64,000 nt of DNA from Phragmites australis (taxonomy: Eukaryota; Streptophyta; Magnoliopsida; Poales; Poaceae), in contig NC_084927.1 of the NCBI RefSeq assembly GCF_958298935.1, forward strand, positions 34,538,501 through 34,602,500. The letters run 5' to 3'. The notes under the pieces are model-generated. The model was given only the letters and a program-made list of their open reading frames with translations, had not been told where the DNA came from and searched no databases. The number at the start of each line of letters is the position of its first letter. Position 1 is the first letter of the stretch. Below, piece by piece: positions 1-11,400 of this stretch. The position numbers and the translations under genes are program-made.

Positions 1-2746
1 GGTTTTTCGCTATATCCAACGAGTTTTTGGTCCACTGTAGTTATAATGTACTTATCGATCTTCATGTCCTTTGGAATTCTGACCTATTGGCACCGGAAAA
101 GAGAAAACTTTAACACTACATAGTCGAGCTCTTGGATCTTCTCTATAAATTCATAGTAGGTCTCCCTATTTCTATTGCAGACGTAGGCATCTATACAGAT
201 GCCGCTATTTTAGTTGGCGCTCTTATTATCCTGAGCTCTCGTATAAAATGTATAGCTATTTATATCACATCCTTGGAATGTGAGACCTGTAGTTGACGGT
301 CCGTGAGTCAACACATTCAACTAAGCACACTCTATCTACTTATCCATCACATGTCTACGTAACCAGACACCAGAATAATCTCGGTGCTCTCGCGTGATCC
401 AAACATCAGACTTCCCTGGGTATTTGGTTCGTAGCATCTTCTGATGTTCTTCGGCATACGGGTCTACTACAACTGATTGTTATCGAACTACGAAATGTGC
501 TCGCGTGAATGAAACAAGGTCATTAGTGCGGAATGAGTTTGCACCTATCATCCCTTTCCCATGTAGCCTTATCTCATGGCGAGATACAGACACACCAATC
601 TATTTGAGATTCTTGTAGTCAACGCAGTAATCAATGACCTCCTCGTTTACCCAGCCTTTGGCCATGCGGCCTTTTAGCCGATTTCGATTATGAACATATT
701 TTTTCAAAACTCTCATGAACCTCTCGAAATGGTGCATCTAATGCAGAAACATAGGGCCAAGAATCTGTATGTCTTCCACAATGTGAACAATAAGATGCAC
801 CATGATATAAAAAATGATAGAGGAAAACATGCCTCAAACTATGATAGAGTCTCGATCACATCTTCCTGCAGCTTATCTAGCTTGGTCGGATTGATGGCTT
901 TCTGTGATATCACATTGAAGAATGAACACAACTTTATGATTTGGATTTCGGACCTTCGACGACAGAATACCTCTAATTATAATTGAAAGCATCAATATCA
1001 TCATCACATGACAATCATGAGACTTTATGCCAGTTAATTTCAAATATCTCATGTTTACTAGTCTCTTTATGTTGGCGGAGTAATCGGATGGAATTTTGGT
1101 TCCATGCAAGCACTTGCACATTGTAATTTTCTCTGCCTTGCTCAGACTATAGCTAGCGGACCGAGATATTTGCCGTCTTCTTGCATATCTTCGGGATTTA
1201 GATCATGTCTGAGTTTCAAATGTTTCAGGTTATTTTGTGCTTGGAGTGTATCCTTTGTTTTGTCAAGTATGTCTAGTAACGTACCAATCAAGCTATCACA
1301 CATGTTCTTCTCAATGTACATGACATTGATTGCGTATCGAACCACCAAATCTGGCCAATAAGCTAAGTCATAAAAAATAGTCCTTTTTGAACATAGGAGC
1401 ACTAAGATTATATTTCGGAACCGATGTATTTCCGTGTCCCTTTCCAAGGATAACCCTAAGTCCCTTTACCATCTTATATACCTGTCTCCCGGTACGATGC
1501 TTAGAAGATGATCGAGTCTCAACTTTCCCATAAAAAACTCTCCTATTACTGCGGTGCAGGTGATCCTTATGAAGAAATTTACAATGACCTGGGTACACTA
1601 TTTTTCGATTGTTCTTCAGCCATAAGCTCTCTGTTTCATCCAAGCAATGCACGTATGCACAATAACCTTTGATAGTCTTGCCTAATAGGTTACCAAGGGC
1701 TGGCCAACCTTGAATTGTTACAAATAATATTGCGAATAGGGTGAACTTCTCTCTTTTGTATGCATCACATACCTTCACACCATCATTCCACAATATTATA
1801 AGATCTTTCATTAATGATTTCTGGTAGACATCGATATCGTTGCCAGGTTGCCTCATCCTTGATATCAGCACCGGTATCATAATGTACTTCCGCTTTATAC
1901 ACAACCAAGGAGGAAGATTATAGATACATAGAGTCACAGATCAAGTACTATAACTATTGTTTATGTTGCCGAATGGATTCATCTCATCCGTACTCAACCC
2001 AAATCTTATATTCCTCACATCTTCTGCAAAGGGCTCACTGTATTTCCTATCAATGTTTCTCCACTGTGTAGAATCAACGGGTATCTCAGCATTCCATCAT
2101 CCTTGTGCTCATTGGTGTACCATCGCATCAGTTCGATATGCCTTTTGTTCGTGAATAAACGCTCTAAACGGGGATTAGAGGAAAATACCATATCACCTTG
2201 ATGTGAGGCCTTTTCTTCTTTCCTTCACCATCGATATCATCATCGTCACGCTTGTACCATGCTGCACCAAAGACGAGACATGCTTCTAAGTCTGCATGCT
2301 CTCCGCGAAACAATATGCAATCGTTTGGACATGCATGTATTTTCTGCACTTCCAACCCTAATGAGCACACAACCTGTTTGGCCTAGTACGCGTTTTCTGG
2401 CAGCATATTTTCCTTCGAAAGTAATTTCTTCAAGAACAAAAAACTCTATGAAACTTGTATTAGACTACCCGTTGCTTGCATTCAATTGTAGCAGTGAAGA
2501 CACGGTACGCAACTTTGTGTGCTCCTTCTTGTAGCCTGAGAACAACGCTGTTTTACAGTCCTCTATTATACACTGAAACTTTTGAAACTCTCTTTCATTG
2601 GTGAAGTTTTTCTCCCCATCGCGCAACATCTGATCCAAATTATCAACGTCGGCATCGGCCAACATCTCCCCTAGATCATAATCGACCAACGTATCTCCGA
2701 CGGATAGCATATCGGTGTATTCTCCAGCCGGCATATCGGTGCACAA
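1..2746 (-). pseudogene. TNP2-like CACTA transposase remnant
   Basis: Minus-strand pieces follow the order of the TNP2 family. The N-terminal piece (2746-2465) contains MLRDGEKNFTNEREFQKFQ. A cysteine-rich piece (2370-2164) contains KIHACPNDCILFRGE. The Transposase_21 core (1937-1368) contains NLPPWLCIKRKYIM and RQPGNDIDVY. A DUF4218-like segment (about 600-830) contains MHHFERFMRVLKKYVHN. A C-terminal piece near 400-460 reads YPGKSDVWITREH. The pieces sit in different frames with stops between them, so no full-length transposase is possible. In active elements this protein binds the termini and cuts the element out. Confidence 0.85.
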
Positions 2747-2995
2747 GTCATCGTCTTCTCTACCAACGTATTGCTCTTCTTATACAATCTCAGCTTAACC
2801 ATGCTCGGTCTAACAGGTATAGCCAGGCATAAAGCCCCTTGACATCAAGTAGGAATGTATCTGCTAGGTGGTGAAAAATTGTTTCTTGTTCTTACAATCG
2901 ACATATGGACAACATATGTATTGAAACTGCAAGTTCCAAAATTGACAGTGTAAGGGGTTTTGGAGCTGACAGTGATGTGTTTTTATGTAGTAGTG
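1..2995 (-). mobile_element. CACTA (En/Spm-type) DNA transposon, 5' part
   Basis: Read on the minus strand, the element begins at 2995 with CACTACTACATAAAAACAC, a CACTA terminus. Two subterminal motifs containing CACTGTCA follow within 60 bases. Inside lies a TNP2-type transposase read leftwards; it is cut by the window edge, so the 3' terminus is not visible. A CACTA element would carry a 3-bp target duplication, which cannot be tested without the other end. Many stops and frameshifts show that this copy is inactive. Confidence 0.8.
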
Positions 2996-4147
2996 CAACA
3001 ATAAATTTGTGATTTATCACAGCAAATGCCTGCCATGTCCTCACAGGTGACTACCATGTCCTCGCAGTTAGTGGTGGTTAACAAGTTTTTGTTGTGCACT
3101 ACAAGTTAGCTGGGCGTGCTGCAAAGCGGCACGCCCTCCAATACAATAACCCCTTCACCGGCGGCAACCTAGCAACAACAGATGATCAATTTGTCTTCTC
3201 CCCTTTTGGTGATGGAGAAGGTTGTCCAGTCGTCGCCGCCGCAGCCTGCTTGTTATCTCGAGCCCAAGCAAGAGCGTCATGGGTTCATCGAGACTCTCAA
3301 CACCGTTCTGTAACCGAAGCTAGAGAAATCAATCTAATTCTCAATTCCCTTCTCATAGTCTTGTCTCCCCAATAGTCTTTAACATCTTTTTTAGCAGCCA
3401 ACGCTACCTAGCTTCTCAGCGGTGCTTATCCTAATACTACCAGTTCAAAATTTCTAATTGAATTTTGAATATATGAATCAACACTTTCCGCTTAGAATTT
3501 ACTAACCTCATTAACAAAAGTTACCATGTTTATCTTCTCTTCTATTATGAAAGTGCATTTTGCAATGATATAGTCAATGAAATTTCTTTCTCCAGATGAA
3601 ACTCTGTTGATCATTTGTTATGTTTTGACACGCAAAACTGGTAATCCCAGGGACTTAGGTTGGTACAAAATACAAATGATGGTAGGGTATACTTGACATA
3701 TCTCATGTATTTAATTGCGCCTGACATCCAATAGGTGTGTAGTGTGGACCAGAAGCTACCTATGGAAAATGGAAAGCATTATTGGTCCTAGTGATTCCAT
3801 GTCTTGGTCAATTCTAGCTTTGCCATCTTAGAGAGGAAGCCTGGTTGCAAGCTCGTCACCTGCTATGCTACGTAAGGGGCAGTTACCAGTCCACAGCAAG
3901 GTCGACTGTGGCTTTCAGCATTACCATTTTCAGTCTTCTGGTGCCATCTCTGATACACACAAAAAACCAAACACATACTCCATCAGAATGCATTACTAGC
4001 CTGTATTTGAGTCATTTATCTGAATTGTCTAAGCACATACTGTTGCATGTGATGATTTGTCTGAGAGAAATCTGTAGAGTACATGCCAGGCTAAAAGTCT
4101 GTTTTGTACATTATAAAGGTGACCAAACCCCTTTGCTTCCCTCGCTA

Positions 4148-4255
4148 TCTTCTGAAGAAGCAGATACATGTGATACCACTCCTCTACAAAATTCTCTCTT
4201 TCTCTCTGAAGAAGCAGATACAGGTGTGTAACTCCTCCATGAACTTCTCTCATTT
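4148..4255. repeat. Diverged tandem duplication, about 58-bp unit
   Basis: Two adjacent copies share the core CTGAAGAAGCAGATACA followed by similar pyrimidine-rich sequence (ACTCCTC, then TTCTCTC). They lie 370-480 bases before the MADS-box start codon, in its presumed promoter or leader. Confidence 0.6.
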
Positions 4256-4400
4256 TCTCAAATGCTCTCATTCTGTAACTTAGCACAAGAACATGTCTAG
4301 CAAATGATGTAGTCTGTATGTGTTGATTTTCGACCTCTTCATGAAAGTTTGATTTTTGCGGGCCAACTGTTATAACTTATGAGCACTACAAGTTCTTCCT

Positions 4401-4460
4401 GCATTTGTGCCTGTATGCATACTTTCCTTCTAGCATTTGTGCCTGTATGCATACTTTCCA
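4401..4460. repeat. 33-bp direct repeat, two copies
   Basis: The core GCATTTGTGCCTGTATGCAT plus ACTTTCC occurs twice, 33 bases apart and nearly identical. A weaker pair, CCATTTGGTTTCATCTCT and CCATTTGCTTTCATCTCT, follows at 4480-4540. High identity implies a recent duplication just upstream of the MADS gene. Confidence 0.75.
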
Positions 4461-4622
4461 TCCTATCCTGCATCTGAAACCATTTGGTTTCATCTCTCAT
4501 GATTTTGATTGTTTGAATCCATTTGCTTTCATCTCTTCTCATGCATTTGAAATCTTTATTTGATTCTTATCACGGTTGATCTTTGGTATTGAATAGGAGA
4601 AAAGAAGCACCTGACTGGACCA

Positions 4623-6199
4623 ATGGGGCGGGGAAAAATAGAGCTTAAGAAGATTGAGAATCCAACAAACCGCCAAGTTACCTTCTCCAAGAGTCGGACG
4701 GGGCTGCTCAAGAAGGCAAAAGAGCTAGCCATTCTTTGCGATGCGCAAATTGTAGTTATTATATTCTCTGGCAGTGGCAAGATGTGCAAACATTCATTTC
4801 CATTTCATTTATCGTCTATCCCTTTGTATTGATCATTGTTTGTTCATTTTCGTTTTGAGGGCAAGTAGAACTTTCAGATATGTAGCTATCATTATGTTGC
4901 TTTGTCTTGTCAAATTTCGAAGGTACAGATCTTGTGATAGAAATTTCTTAAGCTTGTTTTAGCATCTTGCAATTTTACAAATTGTATATACATTGTTTTA
5001 AATTTTTTTGTTGGACATGTTTTCTTATAATATACAAGATTCAGCTTATTCTGCAGTAAGATTTTAGTAATGACACCACAATTTTGTGAGCAGTTGAACT
5101 GATTTGTATGGATTTCTGCCTACTACAATAACTTAGCATACAACATGCAACCTTTTTACTAAGTATAGACCATTTGAAGTCTGCAAAGATAAAGTGACGA
5201 TGATCAACTAAGTGGCATAAGATTGGTACCATGTCCTGATTATTTAGTTTCAGTAAAGACATCCTTCATAATCGAGTGCCATCAGGAGTTCTACCTCCAG
5301 TTAAACGTTCTTATATCATACATTATTGTGTCTTTTCGGTTGTAGAATAGCAAACATCTTCGATCGATACCTGAAAGCCCCTAGCACCCGTTTCGAGGAG
5401 ATGGACATCCAGCAGGTATGCCGATTCTTTTAAACCAAGATGCTATTTCTTTTTTCCATTGATGTAACCTAATAATCTTCCTTTTTCCATAAAGAAAATC
5501 ATCCATGAGATGACAAAGATGAAGGATGAGAGGAACATGCTTAGGATCATCATGAGACAGTATACGGGCGAGGACCTGGCTTCACTGAATTTGCAAGATC
5601 TAGGTAACCTTGAACAGCAGATTGAGTTCTCGCAGGACAAAGTTCGCCTCCGTAAGGTAACAAGTAGCAAGTCGACAGTTTTGATGCAATAGTTGCAGGT
5701 TCTTTTATGCTACAAAACTCTTTGAGACTAGCTCCTCGGTGCTAATGCTAACACCCTTGTTTCTTGCAGGAAGAGCTTTTTGACCAGCAGCTCCGTTACA
5801 TGCGTCACAGGGTACGCTCAATTCCGTGTTCTTCCATCTGTATGTACACATCCTTTCAACAGAACTAAACCGTGACAGAGTTTTTTTGGTTCCGAATTCC
5901 AATAGGAAATGCACATTTTGGAGGAGGAAAACGACTATCTGTGCCTCATGGTAAGTAAGACTGACATATCGACATTCTCCTAAGTGAATCTCTGTTCCAA
6001 TTTATCTTCTTCTGAACTTGGTTGTGTCCATGAAAAACAACCCGGCGAGCTGAGGCAGCAGACCCAGGCGGCCGAGATGGCGAATCCGAAGCTGTTCCCG
6101 TGGTGGGATGTGGGTGGCAGCAGCCAGCTCCACGGCCAGGACGCAGAGTCGTCCATGACGGCGCTGCAGCTGTCGTCCCAGCTGCATAAAGATGTCTAA
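4623..6199 (+). CDS. B-sister MADS-box transcription factor (OsMADS31-like), C-terminus truncated
   Basis: MIKC-type MADS-domain factor; B-sister proteins act in ovule and seed-coat development. Exon 1 starts at 4623 ([20 protein letters not shown]). Exon 2 is 5346-5415 ([20 protein letters not shown]), exon 3 5495-5656 (K-box, [20 protein letters not shown]), exon 4 5770-5811, exon 5 5906-5950; all have AG/GT borders. The last exon starts near 6032-6050 and ends at TAA 6197-6199. Oddities: the MADS domain reads FSKSRTG where KRR is nearly invariant, and AQIVVIIF where GVI is usual. The canonical exon 1 donor (185 nt) is absent; the next phase-compatible GT, at 4814, is weak. No good acceptor is seen at the expected start of exon 6. 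The last four residues (HKDV) come mostly from a hAT insertion. It may be a decaying gene. Assignment to the OsMADS31 clade rests on remembered sequence. Confidence 0.75.
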
Positions 6200-6711
6200 A
6201 TGAATCGTGCCTATTAGGTCGATTCGAGGCACGGTACTGTAGGCACGAACCGATTCGAGATGAACCGGGCTAGCACGGTACGAGACCACGGGCCGTGCCT
6301 GGGCCGGCACGACACGAGGCCAAACGCTGTGCCTGGGCCGAGCGCGCGGCACGACGGCCCGGCACGAGCATGACCTGGCATGATCCGGTCCGACACGCAT
6401 ATACCTGATTATTTTCTATTTATATATGTTTTTTAATTTTATAGCTATTTTTTATCTATTTTCTATATATTCTTTTCTATATATTTTTTATTATATATAT
6501 TTTTTTTTTCTATATTTTTTTTTATCTATTTCGGTCCTTCGAGCCGACCGTGCCGCCGGGTCGAAATCATGCCGTGGACCGAGGAGATGCACGCGGACCG
6601 ACACGGTACAGCCGGTTACAGTAGATGAGCTGTTCGGGCTGGGCCGTAGCCGGACCGTGCCGAGTCGGGTCCGTGCCGAGCCGGCCCAAATGACCCATTT
6701 AACCATGTTTA
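6187..6711. mobile_element. 525-bp hAT MITE inside the last MADS exon
   Basis: Flanked by a perfect 8-bp direct duplication CAGCTGCA (6179-6186 and 6712-6719), the length used by hAT transposases. The termini are imperfect inverted repeats: TAAAGATGTCTAAATG on the left and TAAACATGGTTAAATG read inward from the right. It is GC-rich in both arms with an AT-rich centre at about 6420-6530 and has no transposase. Its arms resemble those of the 1957-bp hAT element at 51121-53077, so both seem to belong to one family. Confidence 0.9.
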
Positions 6712-6795
6712 CAGCTGCACGAGTTCAATCTCCAGCCGCTGCAGCCCAACCTGCAGGATGCCAGCCTCCAGGGCTACCTTCGTCGGCTGTGGTGA
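6712..6795 (+). pseudogene. Severed C-terminal end of the MADS-box gene
   Basis: Directly after the hAT element the MADS reading frame resumes from the duplicated CAGCTGCA. It runs 27 codons to TGA at 6793-6795 and includes FNLQPLQPNLQDASLQGYL, typical of a B-sister C-terminal motif. Without the insertion it would follow ALQLSSQL in frame. It is now downstream of the stop codon contributed by the insertion and is probably only 3' UTR. Confidence 0.8.
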
Positions 6796-8410
6796 GGCGC
6801 TATCTGTCGGCTGTGTGCAGCTCTTACTCAACTGTTGAACCTCTGAAGATGCCATGCCTGCTTGGAATTGGAATGTGTTGGTTGGTCAGTCATGAAACTG
6901 AATTATCTGACTTTTTGGTGTGTGGACATCCGCAGATTCCGCGGGAGACGGCGGGACACCATGGGCGCAACTGAGCAGCTTCCACAGCCTCTTCTCTTCC
7001 GGACCTGTTCTACTTCTACAGCTTCAGTCTAGCCCCGGCTGAAAAAAGTTTAGTGCACCTGTGTGTTATCGCATTGCTCCCTATGTTTGACCGTAGTAAT
7101 CGAATCACCTGCTTGCGTGCTTTCAAGAACTACTTCTATATATGTTTGGCTTGAGTCCTTTGTCAAGTTGCACTCAGTTAATTGCTGACTTTTACTTAGG
7201 CGTCTTGCGTGTTTTATGAAATTACTGCTTAACCTCGTTTAAAAAAAAGAAATTACTGCTTAACCGGTGCTGCACTTCACCTGCGTTCATTTTCTACGGA
7301 GATATGTGATGCCGCGTGCACGACGAGATCACGAGGGAGAGCAGGTTGGAGGGATGGGATGGGATGGGATTGTTCATGGTCGGCATCCGCTCCCCGACCA
7401 CCGAGCACGGCGACGAGTTGCAATTTTGCGAGCCGGCCGGCAGCTGAAATTGTACGCCGTCGATGGAGGCCAGGGCCAGGTGCAGCCGCTAACTGGTCCG
7501 TCATCACGCGGTGCCGCTGTACGCACGCCGCCTTCGCCACGCCACCGTCGATGGCGCGGCAGGAAGGCCGATCGACCGTTGATGAAGACGTACGGACACC
7601 ATTGTTAAGTAGATATAGTTACTGAAAAAAAATTAGACACATAAAATATAACTCAATCCAACACGAATATTAAATTCCAACTTTAATTTAAAATATTCAA
7701 TTTTTAAAAAAATAGACACAGATATCCTGCTACGTCCCCTTCGTCCCTCGTGAAGACTGGCGGCTATGTCCTCCTCATCCCCTCGTGACGCAGCCATGTG
7801 CCTCAACGTTCTCAAGATGCGTGCCAAGACAAGAAAAGGGCTGCGCACCTAACAAAACGCCGGCGGCCGATCGGGCATTCCCCGTCGCACCACCATCTCC
7901 ACCGTGCCTGTCCGCTTCCATGCTCCAGTGACCACCTCCCCTAGCAGCCCCCCCCCCCCTCAACCAGCCACCTGCCGGCATTGTCATCGACAGTCACGGG
8001 GCTGTCCTCGCCGTGCGGCCGGTTACATCATCTGCAAGCAAGAGAACTCTGCATCATGACTTATTCGGAATGGAGGAGGGTCACGGCGTCACGCTCAATT
8101 ACCCATCATTTTCCCAATAAATCCAATTAAATAATGGTAATTCAAACATGACCCGATTGAGACCGGAGACAGAGAGATTCCATACGTCACAAGTATAATA
8201 TACCATACGCTTACCCTTTTTTCTCTCTCCCCCTTCTTCGTTTGATTTGCCGTCACAAGTGGAGCAGGGGAAGAGGTTTCTTGCCAAAATTGGCCACGTC
8301 TCCCTCCGCAACTCCGCTCTCCTTCCTGTGCACAAGTCTCCGCCCCCCTCACTTCTCGCGCTGTTCCTCCAAGACCTCGTGAGGCCGGCGTCCGTCCGTC
8401 TCGGGGAAAG
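6796..8410. other. Intergenic: MADS 3' region and GABA transaminase promoter
   Basis: No supportable gene. The GC-rich frames at 7267-7625 and 7633-7987 overlap on both strands and carry no recognisable domain. The last 200 bases (8210-8410), pyrimidine-rich then GC-rich, are the likely promoter and 5' leader of the GABA transaminase gene. Confidence 0.5.
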
Positions 8411-11400
8411 ATGATTGCGCGCCGCCTGCTCCGATCCAATGCCTCCGCCCAGGTGACGATTCCTGTGCCTCCGTCCTAGTAGATGCAAAAAGGCGAAATC
8501 TTTTCTTGCGTGTATTAGGCAGAATTTCAAACGGCGAATATGTTTTGTAGGAATCTTGGCATTCATCGTTTAAAAAAAGTGGGGATTTTGATTGGTTCGA
8601 GTTGGATAATATGCCTGTTTGATTTAAAAAGAGAAGCCCTTCTGTCGGCCTGAATTATGCTGCTTCTCATGTTCTGCAAATTATGATAATTGTACGATTT
8701 TCCTGTCGGAAATCGCAACTGGTCGGAGCTAGCAGTCGAGTTACCGGATTATATTTTACGAACTTCTGTGTTTTAGAGTCTCCATTTAACTCGCGGCCTT
8801 GAGAGGAGAAGAAACACCTGTTTTTCAGTTTGGGAGAAAGAAGTAGATTTCTTTTAAGCGAAAGAAGTAGATTATTGTCTTCAAGTACGTTTACTGAACC
8901 TTTTTTTCCCTTTATGCTTGCGATTACACGTGAGTTTACTGTACCTGGTTCTTTTCCATTACCTTTTCCGTTCGTCGCTTAGTATTTATTACAGCTTGTA
9001 TGTGATATCATCATTCGATCGGTTGAAAAGTTGGCTCCTTGTGTTTGGGGTCTGTCATTCTTGTATTTGATTTTCATGTTGAAAGTGTGATGGTTTTGTT
9101 CAGTGCTATACAGTGAATGGCTTGAGATCCTTTGACATGAATATTCGACTACTTGGCGCCGTTCTTACTTTAGACATCACCTGCGAGATTTGCCATTGTC
9201 ACAGCTCACATGTGATCCTTTTTTCCTCCTCATTCACAGGCAAGCAACTTAGTAAAGTATGTAACTAGAACTGGAAGTTTGCAAGGGCATGCAGATAGTT
9301 TGCCAGATGCATCATTCAGACATTTTAGTTCAGTACCACCTCCCCAATCTGACTCAACTGAAGAAAATGGGTAGGCAATTATTTTCTCGTCTGGAAGTGT
9401 AGCACAGTTTTTTTTCTGTTACATGCACTGTGTTGTATGCAGAGTTGTGTTACAGTAGATATCTAGTACTATTACTGACATACAATGTGTGATCTTTCTA
9501 GGTTTAAGGGGCATGGCATGTTGGCTCCATTCACAGCTGGCTGGCAGAGCAATGATTTGCATCCGCTGATTATTGAGAGATCTGAGGTTGTGACTCCAAA
9601 CTTTAGCATTATTTTGGTTTACATCTCTTGAAATGTAGTATTGAATTCTGGAAAAGTAAGTTTAGAATGCTGACTATTTTGTATTTTATCTCATAGCGGT
9701 GAACTATATTTCTCAGTCTAACTTATTACTTGTATATGCAGGGTTCTTATGTTTATGATATCAACGGAAATAAGTACCTAGATTCTCTTGCAGGACTATG
9801 GTGTACAGCTTTAGGTATGTACAGAGCACGATCTTTTGTGACAATGTACCACCATTTATTTCTGCGGCTTTAGTGATATTAGAGCCTGCTTCTATTACTT
9901 CTCCATCAGCTGTTCGTAATGCCTTCAGGTGGTAGCGAGCCTCGACTAGTCAAAGCTGCAACTGAGCAATTAAACAAGTTACCCTTCTACCACTCCTTTT
10001 GGAACCGTACAACCAAACCTTCATTGGTACATGTTCTGAATCTTTCATAAAACATTGGTTCATTCATATTTGAAATCAGTGGCGGCTATCCTAGTTTTGT
10101 GAAAAATCACTTGCTAAATTTCCAAATACTGACAATTGGAGCTTTGCTGCTACTTTCAGGATCTTGCAGAGGATATTCTGAACATGTTCACTGCAAGGGA
10201 AATGGGAAAAGTGTTCTTCACAAATAGTGGTTCAGAAGCAAATGACTCTCAGGTGTGGCTGTTTACAGCACCAACCATTTTCTGCAGTTTACAGTACCCT
10301 GTCATTCTATCAATGGTGATACTGCAAATAACTGAAACTGCTTAAATAGTGACTGTTGCCCGAGCCACTGATCTTAAAAGCTCTTGAACATAAAAACTAG
10401 ATGGAATTGTGACTTTATGTGGTCTTTACACATCGCTAAAGATGTTTGTGCTCTCTCTCGTTACTAGTAAATGGTAGTTGGTTCATCAATCATCGTTTTC
10501 TGAGAGACGGCCATTGCTCCTCTAGTTTTCTTATTAGTGAAATATATCTAGCTAATTGGCAAGCACTTGAGGTTTTTTGTTCTGGTCTGTTAATGTGTTT
10601 TTCTCCCCCCCCCCCCCTGTATTGATCTACTCATGGCGTTGTTTCTGACATGTTCATTGGTGACACTTATATTTTCAGGTCAAACTAGTATGGTATTATA
10701 ACAATGCATTGGGCAGGCCACACAAGAAGAAATTTATTGCACGATCAAAAGCGTAAGCTTTGTACCATTATCAACTTTTATTATTCAAACCAAGATGTCT
10801 TGTTGTGCTTCTTCAGTAAACAGTTGGCATAATGTCCGTTCCAGCTCAACATTGCAGTATCTCTGATGTCTAGTTGTTTAGTTCTATGAAACCTGGAGGC
10901 ATTTGAGATGTAATTCTTACTGCATGTTACACTTGATGCAGATACCACGGGTCAACATTGATATCAGCGAGCCTAACTGGGTGAGTACAGTCCTACAGAA
11001 ATGCATCTTTATACCATGCCTAAGAGCACTCATAGATAGATCTTAAATGGATATCACCGTCTGTCTCATTTTAATATTAATAATTTTCTAATTGCAACTA
11101 TCTTTTAGTCTTCCTGCCCTGCACCAGAAGTTTGATCTACCAGCACCTTTTGTTCTGCACACAGACTGCCCTCACTACTGGCGATTCCATCTTCCTGGTA
11201 CTATTGCTTTAAAATTTTGCTAGATGAATTCCAGAAAGAAAAATTGCTGTACAATCAGCCCCCCATATTGCTAATAAATTATTTGGTGAGAAACAGGTGA
11301 GACAGAAGAAGAATTTGCAACTAGACTTGCCAACAACTTGGAGAATCTTATTCTCAAAGAAGGACCAGAAACAGTAAAGTTTTCTTATCACTAAAGCTTC

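Larger units (their letters stand above)
2996..4622. other. Intergenic; upstream region of the MADS-box gene
   Basis: I see no supportable gene here. A 93-codon frame at 3094-3375 has no recognisable domain. Two short direct-repeat blocks (4148-4255 and 4401-4460) lie in the last 500 bases before the MADS start codon. The region presumably holds the promoter and 5' leader of that gene, but no clear TATA box can be placed. Confidence 0.5.

Noticed and set aside
6002..6974. Arg/Pro-rich open frames across the MADS insertion
   Set aside because: They lie mostly inside the GC-rich arms of the hAT MITE; the supported frame is the MADS one ending at 6199.
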